Source: Candidatus Methylophosphatis roskildensis | Lineage (GTDB): Bacteria; Pseudomonadota; Gammaproteobacteria; Burkholderiales; Rhodocyclaceae | NCBI GenBank assembly: GCA_016708905.1 | Contig: JADJEV010000001.1 | Location: forward strand, 372,001 to 436,000 | Direction of reading: 5' to 3' | DNA length: 64,000 nt | Shown here: positions 1 through 9,324 of the stretch, in pieces | How the letters are laid out: every line of letters begins with the position of its first letter | Position numbering within the stretch: position 1 is the first letter of the stretch | The notes under the pieces: model-generated | Seen by the model: the letters and a program-made list of their open reading frames with translations, nothing else | The model's database searches: none | What the model was told of the DNA's origin: nothing | Translations under genes and position numbers: made by a program

Positions 1-508
1 TGCTGCCGGCCGGGCCGATCAAGTTCTGCGAACGGCGGAATTCGCCCGGCGTCGCCTTGTCACCGCGCACGCCGCTCATCAGTTGGGCGTGGATCTCGCG
101 GATCAGGCGCAGCGACAGCGGCAGCTCCGGCAGTCGCTGCATGCCGTGTTCGAGGGCGCGCACGTAGTTGCGCACCTCGTCGATGTCGTCGCGGTTCTCG
201 GGCTTCGCCTGGCTGTCTTCGATTTCGTCGATCAGCAGGTCCGAGAGGCTCGCCCTGGTGCCTTCGATGCGCGACGACAGTACCGCTTCGCGCCGGCTGT
301 AGGGTGCGATCAGCAGATGCGGATTCGGCAACTGGCTGCCCAGGCCGGAGAGCTCCGACAGCGCTGCGTCGGCCTTGGACAGCGCCAATGCCAGCCCCAT
401 GTCGAACTCGAGCTTCGGCGGCAGCGGATGCGGCACGAAAGCCAGGAAGCCCTGCGGCGACGGCATCAGCCGACCGCTCGCGTTTTGCGTAAAATCATTC
501 GGATTCAT
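1..508 (-). CDS. Fic family protein, N-terminal part (runs off the window)
   Basis: The first 169 residues of a Fic/DOC protein are readable on the minus strand from the ATG at 508-506; the rest lies beyond base 1. The N-terminus has the Fic N-terminal domain, including the (S/T)xxxE(G/N) inhibitory-helix motif as SSRIEG at residues 78-83, followed by DLLIDEIE and the helix leading to the Fic core (LIREIHAQLM). The catalytic HPFxxGNGR loop should lie outside the window and cannot be checked. Fic proteins usually transfer AMP to target proteins, and the S-x-x-x-E motif normally holds the enzyme inactive. It lies downstream of the broken restriction-modification gene and has its own strong promoter at 546-573, with operator-like repeats. 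Confidence 0.88.
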   Translation of the reverse strand, partial: MNPNDFTQNASGRLMPSPQGFLAFVPHPLPPKLEFDMGLALALSKADAALSELSGLGSQLPNPHLLIAPYSRREAVLSSRIEGTRASLSDLLIDEIEDSQAKPENRDDIDEVRNYVRALEHGMQRLPELPLSLRLIREIHAQLMSGVRGDKATPGEFRRSQNLIGPAGS

Positions 509-535
509 TACGTTAGGCAGGCTGACAGAAGGATT

Positions 536-587
536 CTTTCAAACGATTATAGGCTTTGAAAGAAAGCGGTCAATTTCTTTCAAAGCC
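536..587. promoter_or_regulatory. Operator-like inverted repeats over the fic promoter
   Basis: Arms at 552-565 and 574-587 are perfect 14-base inverted repeats around an 8-base centre that contains the -35 box. Each arm contains TTTGAAAG. A further copy in the same orientation as the right arm (CTTTCAAA) lies at 536-543, across the expected transcription start. Many Fic proteins of this class end in a winged-helix domain, so autoregulation is a reasonable inference. A plain terminator for the upstream gene is less likely because the arms coincide with promoter elements and there is no T-run. Confidence 0.6.
546..573 (-). promoter_or_regulatory. Sigma-70 promoter of the fic gene
   Basis: On the minus strand a -35 TTGACC (573-568) and a perfect -10 TATAAT (551-546) are separated by 16 bases. 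The start site would fall near 539, about 30 bases before the fic ATG. The spacer and both flanks are occupied by TTTGAAAG repeats (see the inverted-repeat entry), so repressor access to the polymerase site is likely controlled. Confidence 0.75.
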
Positions 588-627
588 GCGCGAACTCTGA
601 AAGTTTCTTGCCGTTCCAGCGACGCGC

Positions 628-3600
628 TCAGCCGGCGCTGGCGATATAGCGGCCGGGGCCGGCTTCGCGGGCGCGGCCCAGCGCCACGAGGGTTTCGATG
701 ATCGGCGGCAGGCGCTTTCTCCACTTGCCGCGGCCGCTGAAATGCGCGGCCAGCTCGTCGAGCGATTGCGCGGCCGCGGCCTGCGCGAGTACGCCGGCCA
801 CCGCCGCCACCTGCGCCGGAAGCTCTGCCGGCCACGCGAGTCGGCCCGGCCTGGAAACCGCATGGACAAGCGCTCCTGGCGCGGCATGTTCTGACAGGTC
901 CAGCCCGCCTTGCTCTGCGGCCGGCACTGCCTGTGAGGCGCACTGGTATTCGGGTCTGAGCCAATGCACGTCGCCGTTGGCTTCCTGTACGGCACGCAAG
1001 GCATTCAGCGCCACGAGCCGCGCCAGCACTTGATCTCGGCCTGCCTCGCTGCGCAGCGTGCCCGCCAGATCGTCCCAGCCGTAGGCGGACAGCACTTCGC
1101 GGTCGATTTCGTCGTGCAGCGCGGCCAGCACGCCGACCAGTCCGGCGTCGTGAATCGCCCGCTCCTTGGCCGACACCGGCCGGCCGGCGCGCAGCGCTTC
1201 GAGCACGTTGTACATCTGCGTCAGCGTGATGCTGGTCGAAGCCTGCACGCGCTTGCGATGCACATCGAGCTCCTCGGCGAGCGCGCGGATGCGGGATTGT
1301 TGGTCGGGCGTGGCGTCGGGGAAGGGATAGGGCGCGAAGCAGGTCGTGTTCGTCCAGGTCGGGCGGTCTTCAAGCGTGCCTCCAGCTCGCAGCGCCCACA
1401 GCGCATGGACGGTACTGGAAAGGACGCCGAGCACGTAAGCGTCGTCGCAGCAGATCGCATAGAGCTTGTGGTCCGGGCAGAACGGCAAGTCGAAGAAACT
1501 GAACACGCGGTGCTTTGACGTCTCTGGGGTGAGGATGATTCGCTTCATCCCCGACCAAGCCAGTCGCAAGCCGCGGCGTGGTTCACCAAACATCCACCAT
1601 CGATCGCGGTAAGCCTGCCGGTTGTTTTGATCACGCTCCGGCTTCACGCGATCGAGAAGCCACTGGTAAAGCGCGGGATGCTTTTGCCGCGCCTGCTCTG
1701 CGTTGTAGCCGTACAGGTCGATGACGCAGCAGAGTTCGCCACCCTGCATCATGTCGCGTGCATTGCAGTGGAGCTTGATCTCGGATGGCAGATTCGCAAA
1801 GTCGTAGCCGAGCGCCACAACTTCCTCGGGGGACAAGCGAAATCCCTTGCCCACCAGATTCATTCCCTGAAAGCACAAGCCGGCGTTGGCGCGCAGGCGA
1901 TCGACATCACCTATGCTCGTTCCAGTGGTCAAGTCGGCGTGCAGCTTTCCGACGCACTCCGAAATCTTGACCGAAAACTCGCCTTCCTCGGCCGGCGTTT
2001 CGTCGATCACGGTCAGAAGCCGGCCAGCTTGTGCGCTGGCTGAGGCGACAGTCATCGCAATGCGCACGTCCGCACCATCCGCGCTGTCGACCCACGGATG
2101 GTCGGGAATCGCGAAGGCAAGCGACAGCGGCGGCTTCGCCTCCAATTGTGCGCCGACGATCTGGCGGTTGAAGGTCTGGCGCAAGCTGTTGGTGGTGATC
2201 AAGCCGAAGCGCCGCAGGCTGCTGTTTCGCGTGAGATCGGCGGCGTGGTGCCACCAGAACATGACGAAGTCGGCGGTGTCGGGCACGTCCTGCCAGACGC
2301 CGCGCAGGGCTTCGACATAGCCGTCGCCGAGTGCGATGCGCATGCGCTTGTTGCCGATGAACGGCGGATTGCCGACGACGAAATCGGCTTCGGGCCATTC
2401 GGCCTTGCGCGGATTGATGTACTTCTCGATCGGCATGCGCGCGGCTTCGTCGGGCACCGGCGCGCCGGTGACCGGGTGCGGCTTCATGGTCTTGCCGTCC
2501 CAGCGGGTGACCGGGATGCCGCGCTGGTCGAGCAGGAAGTCGATACGCTCGCAGGCGAGCACGGCGTCGCGGCATTCGATGTTGCGAAAGTCTTTGAGTA
2601 CCGGCTGCGGCGGCAGGCCGCCGCCGCGCGTGCGGAAGTGCCATTGCAGGTAGCCGATCCACAGCACGAGTTCGGCAATCGCCGCGGCGCGCGGGTTGAT
2701 TTCGAGGCCGAGAAACTGATGCGGGTCGACGGTGAGACCACTCGCTTCGAGCCGGCCCTGGGTGTCGCCGAGGGCGTCGAGCTGGTTGAGCACTTCGCCT
2801 TCGAGACGCTTCAGGTGTTCGAGGGTGACGTAGAGAAAGTTGCCCGAGCCGCAGGCCGGGTCGAGCACGCGCACGCTGCACAGCGCGTGGTGGAACTTGC
2901 GAACCTCGGCGCGCGCGGCGTCCATCTTGCCCTCGCCGGCCAGCAGCATGGCCGCGGCCTGCACGTCGGCCCAGTCGGCGCGCAGGGGTTCAACGACCGT
3001 CGGCAGCACCAGGCGTTCGACGTAGGCGCGCGGCGTGTAGTGGGCGCCGAGCGCGTGGCGCTCTGCCGGGTCGAGTGCGCGTTCGAGCAGGGTGCCGAAG
3101 ATGGCGGGTTCGACCTGCTGCCAGTCGGCGCGGGCGGCTTCGAGCAGGCGGTCGATCTGCGCCGGGGAGAGCGGCAGCACGTCCGGATTCTTGAACAGCT
3201 TGCCGTTGAAGTGCAGCACCTGCGCGGCGATGCTGGCGGCGAACTCGCCGCGGTCCATCGCGCGCCACAAATCGTGCAGCATGCGGCCGAGCACATCGGG
3301 CTGGGCACGGTACTGATCGAGCAGGCCGACGAAGGCGCCGTGCTCGGCATTCTTCGGCAGCAGGCCGACATCCTCGGCGAACATGCTGAACAGGCAGCGG
3401 GTGAGAAAGCCGGCGACGACCTCGGCGCTGTGACCGGCGGATTCGAGGCTCCTGGCGACTTCGGCCAGGTGGGCGGCGACTTCCCGCGTGGCGCGCGCAG
3501 CCACGCGGGCCGGGTCGAGCGCCAGCGGATCGAGCCACACCGCGCGCAGGCGCTCCCGCACCCACTCGCTGCGCAGATCGGCGAGGCGGATGCGGTGCGA

Positions 3601-3684
3601 GCGCGGATCGGGAAACGGCGTGTAGGTGGCGCCACTGCGGGTGAATTCGGCGTAGAACTCGATGGCGTGGCCGACATCGACCAC
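628..3684 (-). CDS. MmeI-like DNA adenine methyltransferase, separated from its nuclease domain
   Basis: A 1018-residue frame carries the spacer, N6-adenine methyltransferase, target-recognition and C-terminal regions of a single-chain type IIG/IIL (MmeI-like) restriction-modification enzyme. Motif I appears as DPACGSGNF at about residue 270 and motif IV as NPPF at about residue 440. The listed start is the GTG at 3684, but no Shine-Dalgarno sequence precedes it. The frame is identical to that of the upstream nuclease fragment (3730-4074), with a single TAA at 3732-3730 in between, so this is best read as the 3' part of one interrupted gene of about 1148 codons. If it is translated by internal initiation, the cell would keep modification without restriction. 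A sequencing error at the stop is an alternative. Confidence 0.85.
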   Translation of the reverse strand: MVDVGHAIEFYAEFTRSGATYTPFPDPRSHRIRLADLRSEWVRERLRAVWLDPLALDPARVAARATREVAAHLAEVARSLESAGHSAEVVAGFLTRCLFSMFAEDVGLLPKNAEHGAFVGLLDQYRAQPDVLGRMLHDLWRAMDRGEFAASIAAQVLHFNGKLFKNPDVLPLSPAQIDRLLEAARADWQQVEPAIFGTLLERALDPAERHALGAHYTPRAYVERLVLPTVVEPLRADWADVQAAAMLLAGEGKMDAARAEVRKFHHALCSVRVLDPACGSGNFLYVTLEHLKRLEGEVLNQLDALGDTQGRLEASGLTVDPHQFLGLEINPRAAAIAELVLWIGYLQWHFRTRGGGLPPQPVLKDFRNIECRDAVLACERIDFLLDQRGIPVTRWDGKTMKPHPVTGAPVPDEAARMPIEKYINPRKAEWPEADFVVGNPPFIGNKRMRIALGDGYVEALRGVWQDVPDTADFVMFWWHHAADLTRNSSLRRFGLITTNSLRQTFNRQIVGAQLEAKPPLSLAFAIPDHPWVDSADGADVRIAMTVASASAQAGRLLTVIDETPAEEGEFSVKISECVGKLHADLTTGTSIGDVDRLRANAGLCFQGMNLVGKGFRLSPEEVVALGYDFANLPSEIKLHCNARDMMQGGELCCVIDLYGYNAEQARQKHPALYQWLLDRVKPERDQNNRQAYRDRWWMFGEPRRGLRLAWSGMKRIILTPETSKHRVFSFFDLPFCPDHKLYAICCDDAYVLGVLSSTVHALWALRAGGTLEDRPTWTNTTCFAPYPFPDATPDQQSRIRALAEELDVHRKRVQASTSITLTQMYNVLEALRAGRPVSAKERAIHDAGLVGVLAALHDEIDREVLSAYGWDDLAGTLRSEAGRDQVLARLVALNALRAVQEANGDVHWLRPEYQCASQAVPAAEQGGLDLSEHAAPGALVHAVSRPGRLAWPAELPAQVAAVAGVLAQAAAAQSLDELAAHFSGRGKWRKRLPPIIETLVALGRAREAGPGRYIASAG

Positions 3685-3729
3685 CAGCAGGAACGGCGGC
3701 CGGCCTTCCTCGGCGGGCAGCGCGCGGGC

Positions 3730-3732
3730 TTA
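3730..3732 (-). other. Premature in-frame stop inside the restriction-modification gene
   Basis: The codon reads TAA. A one-base change to TAC or TAT would restore Tyr and join the two frames into one complete MmeI-like protein. Confidence 0.7.
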
Positions 3733-4074
3733 GGCCTCGGCCTGCGCGCGGGCGCGCAGCATGGCGTCGTCGAAGCCTTTGGCCGCGTTGTGCCGCAGGC
3801 GCTTGGCTTCGAGCACGAAAGCGCCGCGGCGGTAGCAGTCGATGCGGCCCTCGGATTCGCTGCCGTCGCCATGGCGAAAACGCACCCGGCGCTCGAACAC
3901 ATACTTGTTCTCGCGCGTGTCCTCGCGTGCCGGGTCGGGCTGCGGCAGATCGAGCAGGCGCGCGAGTTCAGTGACGAATAGCTGGGCGTTGGCGAGTTCG
4001 GATCCGGTCGCGTGCTGCCAGCGGGCGATGAAGTCTTCGATCACCGTAGTGGCGGCTTCGGGCGCGGCACTCAT
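3730..4074 (-). CDS. N-terminal nuclease fragment of the MmeI-like enzyme
   Basis: A 114-residue product starts at the ATG at 4074. It matches the N-terminal endonuclease domain of MmeI-like enzymes: an Asp followed by an E-x-K core (GRIDC...FVLEAKRL at about residues 76-92), which is the PD-(D/E)xK metal site. Translation stops at TAA right after ARAQAEA. In relatives this position is followed by a Tyr and ARALPAEEGRPPF, and that continuation is present here in frame directly after the stop. The fragment alone lacks the methyltransferase and target-recognition parts and is not expected to cut DNA specifically. Confidence 0.8.
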   Translation of the reverse strand: MSAAPEAATTVIEDFIARWQHATGSELANAQLFVTELARLLDLPQPDPAREDTRENKYVFERRVRFRHGDGSESEGRIDCYRRGAFVLEAKRLRHNAAKGFDDAMLRARAQAEA

Positions 4075-4151
4075 GCGACGGCAATTGCATTCGGCATGGG
4101 GCGCGAGTCTAGCAGAACGGCGATGCGCTGGAATCGCACGCGGCGCCGATC

Positions 4152-4652
4152 TCAGTCGAAGAGTGTCGCGGCCGTGTTCAGGGTGAGGACCAATCGGTCT
4201 TTGGCGTCGGGCAAGGGCTGAAAGCCGAAGTGTTCGCAGAATCGTGCCGCATTCTGATCCTTCGCGTCGACGAGTATCGCCGCGATGCCGACCTCGGATG
4301 CGACCCGAACCGTTCGCCGGAGCGCATCGATCAGCAATAGGCCGCCAATTCCTGCACCGCGGACCGGCTCAGCGGTCGCGAGGCGGCCGATCAGCACAAT
4401 CGGAATCTTCTTCGGCAACCTCTTCGCGAGCTGCGGCGGAAGCGACGCGCCTTCAGCCGTGCCGACCGTAAGGCTGTAGAAGCCGAGTATCGAATCGGGC
4501 GTGTCCGGATCGACGGCAACGAAGGTCCGGGAGACACCCTTTCCGCCATGCTGTCTGGCTACACGGCGAAGCCAGTCGTCGAGTGGCGCGCTGCCGCATT
4601 GAAACGACTCAGTGTCGTGATGAACCTGAAGCGCCTGAATCCGGATCGTCAT
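4152..4652 (-). CDS. GNAT acetyltransferase toxin (TacT/AtaT-like)
   Basis: This 166-residue protein is a GNAT-fold acetyltransferase of the toxin group, which acetylates the amino acid on charged tRNA. The start region with FQCGSAPLDDWL and the acetyl-CoA pyrophosphate loop (VRGAGIGGLLL, residues about 97-107) are typical, as is the C-terminal RFCEHFGFQPL strand. The gene overlaps the 3' end of the DUF1778 antitoxin gene by 44 bases, the usual layout for this TA type. Which tRNA is targeted cannot be told from sequence. Confidence 0.88.
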   Translation of the reverse strand: MTIRIQALQVHHDTESFQCGSAPLDDWLRRVARQHGGKGVSRTFVAVDPDTPDSILGFYSLTVGTAEGASLPPQLAKRLPKKIPIVLIGRLATAEPVRGAGIGGLLLIDALRRTVRVASEVGIAAILVDAKDQNAARFCEHFGFQPLPDAKDRLVLTLNTAATLFD

Positions 4653-4932
4653 TCGCGACCGCCCTCTTGTAACGCTGGCGCGCCCGCTTCAACGCTGCAT
4701 TCGGCGCCGGCGGATTCTCGAGCAACCCGGCGATCAGTTCCGCATCGCGCCGCGACAGATCGATACGCGTAAAGGTGTCGATAACCGTTCGCGCCTTTTC
4801 CGACGCGGCCTGAACGACGAATTGATTCACCGTAACACCGACCAGCGCCGCAGCTTTCTCGAGCTCCGCCACCACTGGCTGCGGAACGCGAGCGGTAATG
4901 CGGCCTCGTTGGTCGAGATTTTTGGTTGCCAT
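4609..4932 (-). CDS. DUF1778 ribbon-helix-helix antitoxin
   Basis: The 107-residue antitoxin starts at the ATG at 4932 (MATKNLDQRGRITARVPQ). The N-terminal part is the ribbon-helix-helix DNA-binding fold (ITARVPQPVVAELEKAAAL), followed by the DUF1778 helices; the C-terminus is expected to wrap the GNAT toxin. Its 3' end overlaps the toxin start, which implies translational coupling. An upstream ATG-like extension is possible but does not match family length. Such antitoxins usually repress their own operon. Confidence 0.88.
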   Translation of the reverse strand: MATKNLDQRGRITARVPQPVVAELEKAAALVGVTVNQFVVQAASEKARTVIDTFTRIDLSRRDAELIAGLLENPPAPNAALKRARQRYKRAVANDDPDSGASGSSRH

Positions 4933-5096
4933 AGAGCTTGGCGCAGCGAGTTTCGCAGTCGAGTGAGATTGCCGCCAGTATCCCACGTGGTGCCAGTTTG
5001 TCACCACTCGCTGAATCGGCCGGGCGTCGTCGCGGATCCTCGATTCACTGCAAGGCGCCGCCGATCCTTATGCCACCGGCCGGATGCAAGACGGAT

Positions 5097-5495
5097 TCAG
5101 CCGCCGTCGCTGCTCGCGCTGCGCGCCGGATCGCGATTCGCCAGTTTGGCTTCTTCCTCATCGGTGAATAGGCGCGAGCGAGTCAGAAAGCGCAGGCCGC
5201 TCGGCCTCTCGAGCGAGAACATGCCGCCGTTGCCGGGAATGGCGTCGATGATCAGGTGGGTGTGCTTCCAGTATTCGAACTGTGCGCAGCTCATGTAGAA
5301 CGGCACGCCACCGATCTCGCCGAGCCAGACGTCGCTGCCGCCGACCATGAATTCGCTGGTCGGAAAACACATCGGCGCGCTGCCGTCGCAGCAGCCGCCG
5401 GACTGGTGGAACAGAATGCTGCCATGCTGCCCCCGGAGCGCGGCGATGAGTTCCAGCGCGGCGGACGTGGCAGTGACTCGGCTGACGGTGTGCAT
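5097..5495 (-). CDS. DUF779 protein, partner of the aldehyde dehydrogenase
   Basis: The 132-residue protein belongs to DUF779, a family of unknown function nearly always found beside acetaldehyde/ethanol-type aldehyde dehydrogenases. Conserved cysteines are visible in SGGCCDGS (residues about 33-40) and MSCAQF (about 68-73), which may bind a metal or protect a thiol. It lies 93 bases downstream of the aldehyde dehydrogenase on the same strand, separated by a large hairpin, and most likely belongs to the same sigma-54 transcript. Function beyond that association is not established. Confidence 0.85.
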   Translation of the reverse strand: MHTVSRVTATSAALELIAALRGQHGSILFHQSGGCCDGSAPMCFPTSEFMVGGSDVWLGEIGGVPFYMSCAQFEYWKHTHLIIDAIPGNGGMFSLERPSGLRFLTRSRLFTDEEEAKLANRDPARSASSDGG

Positions 5496-5519
5496 ATGGT
5501 TTGCGGCCGCGAGTGAAAG

Positions 5520-5574
5520 GTGACGCGTAACGCGTGACGAAAACCGACCGGTTCTGTCACGCGTCTCCCGTCAC
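5520..5574. repeat. Intercistronic 19-base inverted repeat
   Basis: Arms at 5520-5538 and 5556-5574 pair at about 16 of 19 positions around a 17-base loop, and both contain GTCACGCGT-like words. It sits between the aldehyde dehydrogenase stop and the DUF779 start. It may act as an mRNA processing or stabilising hairpin, or as a REP-like intergenic repeat. There is no T-run, so a full terminator is doubtful. Confidence 0.55.
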
Positions 5575-5588
5575 CCCTCACCGCCTCA

Positions 5589-7109
<1,521 letters not shown>

Positions 7110-7174
7110 GTCGTCCTCCTGAAGTGCGGATTGATCGGATCCGGGCACGCCGCCCGGAACAGGTGGACGCCTGC

Positions 7175-7189
7175 GCAACCCGCGTGCCA
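7175..7189 (-). promoter_or_regulatory. Sigma-54 (RpoN) promoter of the aldehyde dehydrogenase operon
   Basis: The minus strand reads TGGCACG, four bases, then TTGC: a full match to the -24/-12 consensus with GG and GC at the required spacing. The ATG of the dehydrogenase lies about 55 bases beyond the predicted start site. Transcription would need an AAA+ enhancer-binding protein acting from upstream sites. Confidence 0.85.
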
Positions 7190-7282
7190 TCGCCTCGGGA
7201 CAGACAAGCCCATGTCGGATAAGGGAAATTTCGCGCACGCCGAGAATGCCGGCGAATCCGCGTGTGCGGCAGAAAGTGGCGA

Positions 7283-7304
7283 CCTATGCTCTGCGTCGCA
7301 TAGG
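7283..7304. promoter_or_regulatory. Inverted repeat upstream of the sigma-54 promoter
   Basis: CCTATGC at 7283-7289 and GCATAGG at 7298-7304 form a perfect 7-base inverted repeat about 95 bases upstream of the -24 element, a normal distance for an enhancer-binding protein. Whether an activator binds here is inferred only. Confidence 0.45.
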
Positions 7305-7456
7305 CAGACATCGATGGACGGCGCGATGCGATCGGCATCGGAGACGCAGGTATGCTGAACCAAGCACTTCTTGTGCGGCTCGGATCGGAATCGCAGGTCG
7401 GGGCGGGCGTTGAATCAGGAGGTTCGCAAACCCGCGCCGGATGGCCAGGACAAGAC

Positions 7457-7473
7457 TGTCACAGCATGAGACA
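7457..7473. promoter_or_regulatory. Second candidate upstream activating site
   Basis: TGTCACA, three bases, then TGAGACA is an imperfect 17-base palindrome (one mismatch) some 270 bases upstream of the sigma-54 promoter. Dyads built on TGTC/GACA are common for AcoR-type activators. The site could instead belong to the 3' end of the flavin reductase region, which begins at 7519. Confidence 0.4.
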
Positions 7474-7518
7474 GCGGCGCGCCGATGGAACAATGCGCGG
7501 TGCCGGCCGCGAACCCGC

Positions 7519-8025
7519 TCAATCGATCAGGTGGTGGTAGCGGCCGCCGTGATACACCAGCGGCGGCACCTCGCGGCGCGCATAGCGCTCGACCCGGCCG
7601 AGGAACACCACATGGTCACCGCCCGGGTACTGCGCCTGGTTGTGGCACTCGAACCACGCGCAACAGCCTTCGATCAGCGGGGCGGCGCCGGCGCCATCGG
7701 CAAAGGCCACGCCGGCAAAACGGTCGATGTTGCGGGCTGCAAACTGGCGCGACAGCCACTCCTGGTCGTGCGACAGCACATTGACCGCGAAGTGGCTGCA
7801 GCCCTCGAATGCCGAACGAATCGGCGAATGCCGGGCAAGGCTCCAGACGATCAACGGCGGATCGAGCGAGACCGAGTTGAAGGAGTTTACGGTCAGTCCG
7901 ACCGGCTTGCCGACGGCATCGCGCGCGCAGACGATGGTGATGCCGGTGGCAAAGCGACCCAGCGCATGGCGATACTCGCGCGAGTCGAATGCAGCATCGG
8001 GCGCGGGATGGAGGGTGGGAATCAT
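7519..8025 (-). CDS. Flavin reductase family protein (RutF/HpaC-like)
   Basis: This 168-residue protein reduces FMN or FAD with NAD(P)H, often to feed a two-component monooxygenase. Typical segments are ALGRFATGITIVC, LTVNSFNSVSLDPPL (flavin-binding), HFAVNVLS and the C-terminal GGRYHHL. The start is taken as the ATG at 8025, because a longer frame to 8097 would cross the promoter region shared with purT. It is divergent from purT. No monooxygenase partner is nearby, so its substrate system is unknown. Confidence 0.85.
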   Translation of the reverse strand: MIPTLHPAPDAAFDSREYRHALGRFATGITIVCARDAVGKPVGLTVNSFNSVSLDPPLIVWSLARHSPIRSAFEGCSHFAVNVLSHDQEWLSRQFAARNIDRFAGVAFADGAGAAPLIEGCCAWFECHNQAQYPGGDHVVFLGRVERYARREVPPLVYHGGRYHHLID

Positions 8026-8075
8026 CGAGTGCCGCGCGGTCAGGCGGAGCGCCGGGCCGGGTATCGTCGCCAGTC

Positions 8076-8081
8076 TATAAT
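8076..8081 (+). promoter_or_regulatory. -10 box of purT
   Basis: A perfect TATAAT lies 46 bases before the purT ATG. No good -35 box is visible at 17 bases upstream, so the promoter assignment rests on the -10 alone. Confidence 0.45.
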
Positions 8082-8127
8082 CGTGGATGCCTCGCACAAC
8101 CCCGTTTAGCGCCTCGGAGTTTCCCTC

Positions 8128-9324
8128 ATGAGAATCGGCACGCCCCTGTCACCGTCGGCGACCCGTGTCATGCTGCTGGGCAGCGGCGAACTCGGCAAGG
8201 AGGTGATTATCGCCTTGCAACGGCTGGGTGTCGAGGTAATCGCAGTCGATCGCTACGAGCATGCGCCGGGCCACCAGGTCGCGCACCGCGCGCATGTGAT
8301 TTCGATGACCGATGGTGCCGCGCTGCGCCGGTTGGTGGAGCAGGAACGGCCACACCTGATCGTGCCGGAAATCGAGGCCATTGCCACCGACATGCTGCTG
8401 GAGATCGAGCGCGAAGGCATCGCCGAGGTCATCCCGACGGCGCGCGCGGCCAGGCTGACGATGAACCGCGAGGGCATCCGCCGACTGGCGGCGGAGGAAC
8501 TCGGCCTGCCGACCTCGCCCTACGCGTTCGCCGATTCGCTCGACGATCTGCATGCGGCGGTCGCGACGATCGGCTGCCCGTGCATCGTCAAGCCGGTGAT
8601 GTCTTCGTCGGGCAAGGGCCAGTCGACGATCCGGACGCCGGAGGACATCGAGCGCGCCTGGAACTACGCTGCGGCCGGCGGGCGGGTCGATCAGGGCCGG
8701 GTGATCGTGGAAGGTTTCATCGACTTCGACTACGAGATCACCCAGCTCACAGTGCGGGCGTGTGACGAGGCGGGCACGGTGCAGACCTACTTCTGCGACC
8801 CGATCGGCCATCTGCAGGTGAACGGCGATTACGTCGAATCCTGGCAGCCGCAAGCGATGAGCCCGCGCGCGCTCGATCGTTCACGCGAGATCGCGCGCGA
8901 CGTGACGTTCAACCTCGGCGGGCGCGGCATCTTCGGCGTCGAACTGTTCATCAGGGGCGATCAGGTGTGGTTCTCCGAAGTCAGCCCGCGCCCCCACGAC
9001 ACCGGGCTGGTCACGCTGGCGACACAGCGATTGTCCGAATTCGAGCTGCATGCCCGGGCGATACTCGGTTTGCCGGTGGACGTAGCGCTGCGCGCGCCGG
9101 GCGCCTCGGCGGTGATCTATGGGGCAATGGCGGACAAGGGCATCGCCTTCGAAGGCGTGGCCGCGGCGCTGGCTGTGCCGACCAGCGACATCCGGCTTTT
9201 CGGCAAGCCGGAGTCGTTCGTCAAGCGGCGCATGGGCGTGGCGGTGGCCAACGGCAAGGACACCGACGAAGCGCGCATCCGCGCCAGGCTGGCTGCAAGC
9301 CGCGTCAAGCCGGTGAGCGGTTGA
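8128..9324 (+). CDS. purT: Formate-dependent phosphoribosylglycinamide formyltransferase
   Basis: This 398-residue ATP-grasp enzyme makes formyl-GAR from GAR, formate and ATP in de novo purine synthesis. The N-terminal Rossmann-like start (VMLLGSGELGKEV), the EIEAI segment, the ATP-grasp loop MSSSGKGQS and the metal-site motif EVSPRPHDTG are all present, and the length is normal. It is followed directly by mutY, whose TTG start overlaps the purT stop by four bases. Confidence 0.96.
   Translation: MRIGTPLSPSATRVMLLGSGELGKEVIIALQRLGVEVIAVDRYEHAPGHQVAHRAHVISMTDGAALRRLVEQERPHLIVPEIEAIATDMLLEIEREGIAEVIPTARAARLTMNREGIRRLAAEELGLPTSPYAFADSLDDLHAAVATIGCPCIVKPVMSSSGKGQSTIRTPEDIERAWNYAAAGGRVDQGRVIVEGFIDFDYEITQLTVRACDEAGTVQTYFCDPIGHLQVNGDYVESWQPQAMSPRALDRSREIARDVTFNLGGRGIFGVELFIRGDQVWFSEVSPRPHDTGLVTLATQRLSEFELHARAILGLPVDVALRAPGASAVIYGAMADKGIAFEGVAAALAVPTSDIRLFGKPESFVKRRMGVAVANGKDTDEARIRARLAASRVKPVSG

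Noticed and set aside
2098..3981. Long open frame opposite the methyltransferase gene
   Set aside because: It is an Arg/Val-rich mirror of a clear methyltransferase with motifs on the other strand; high GC creates such frames.
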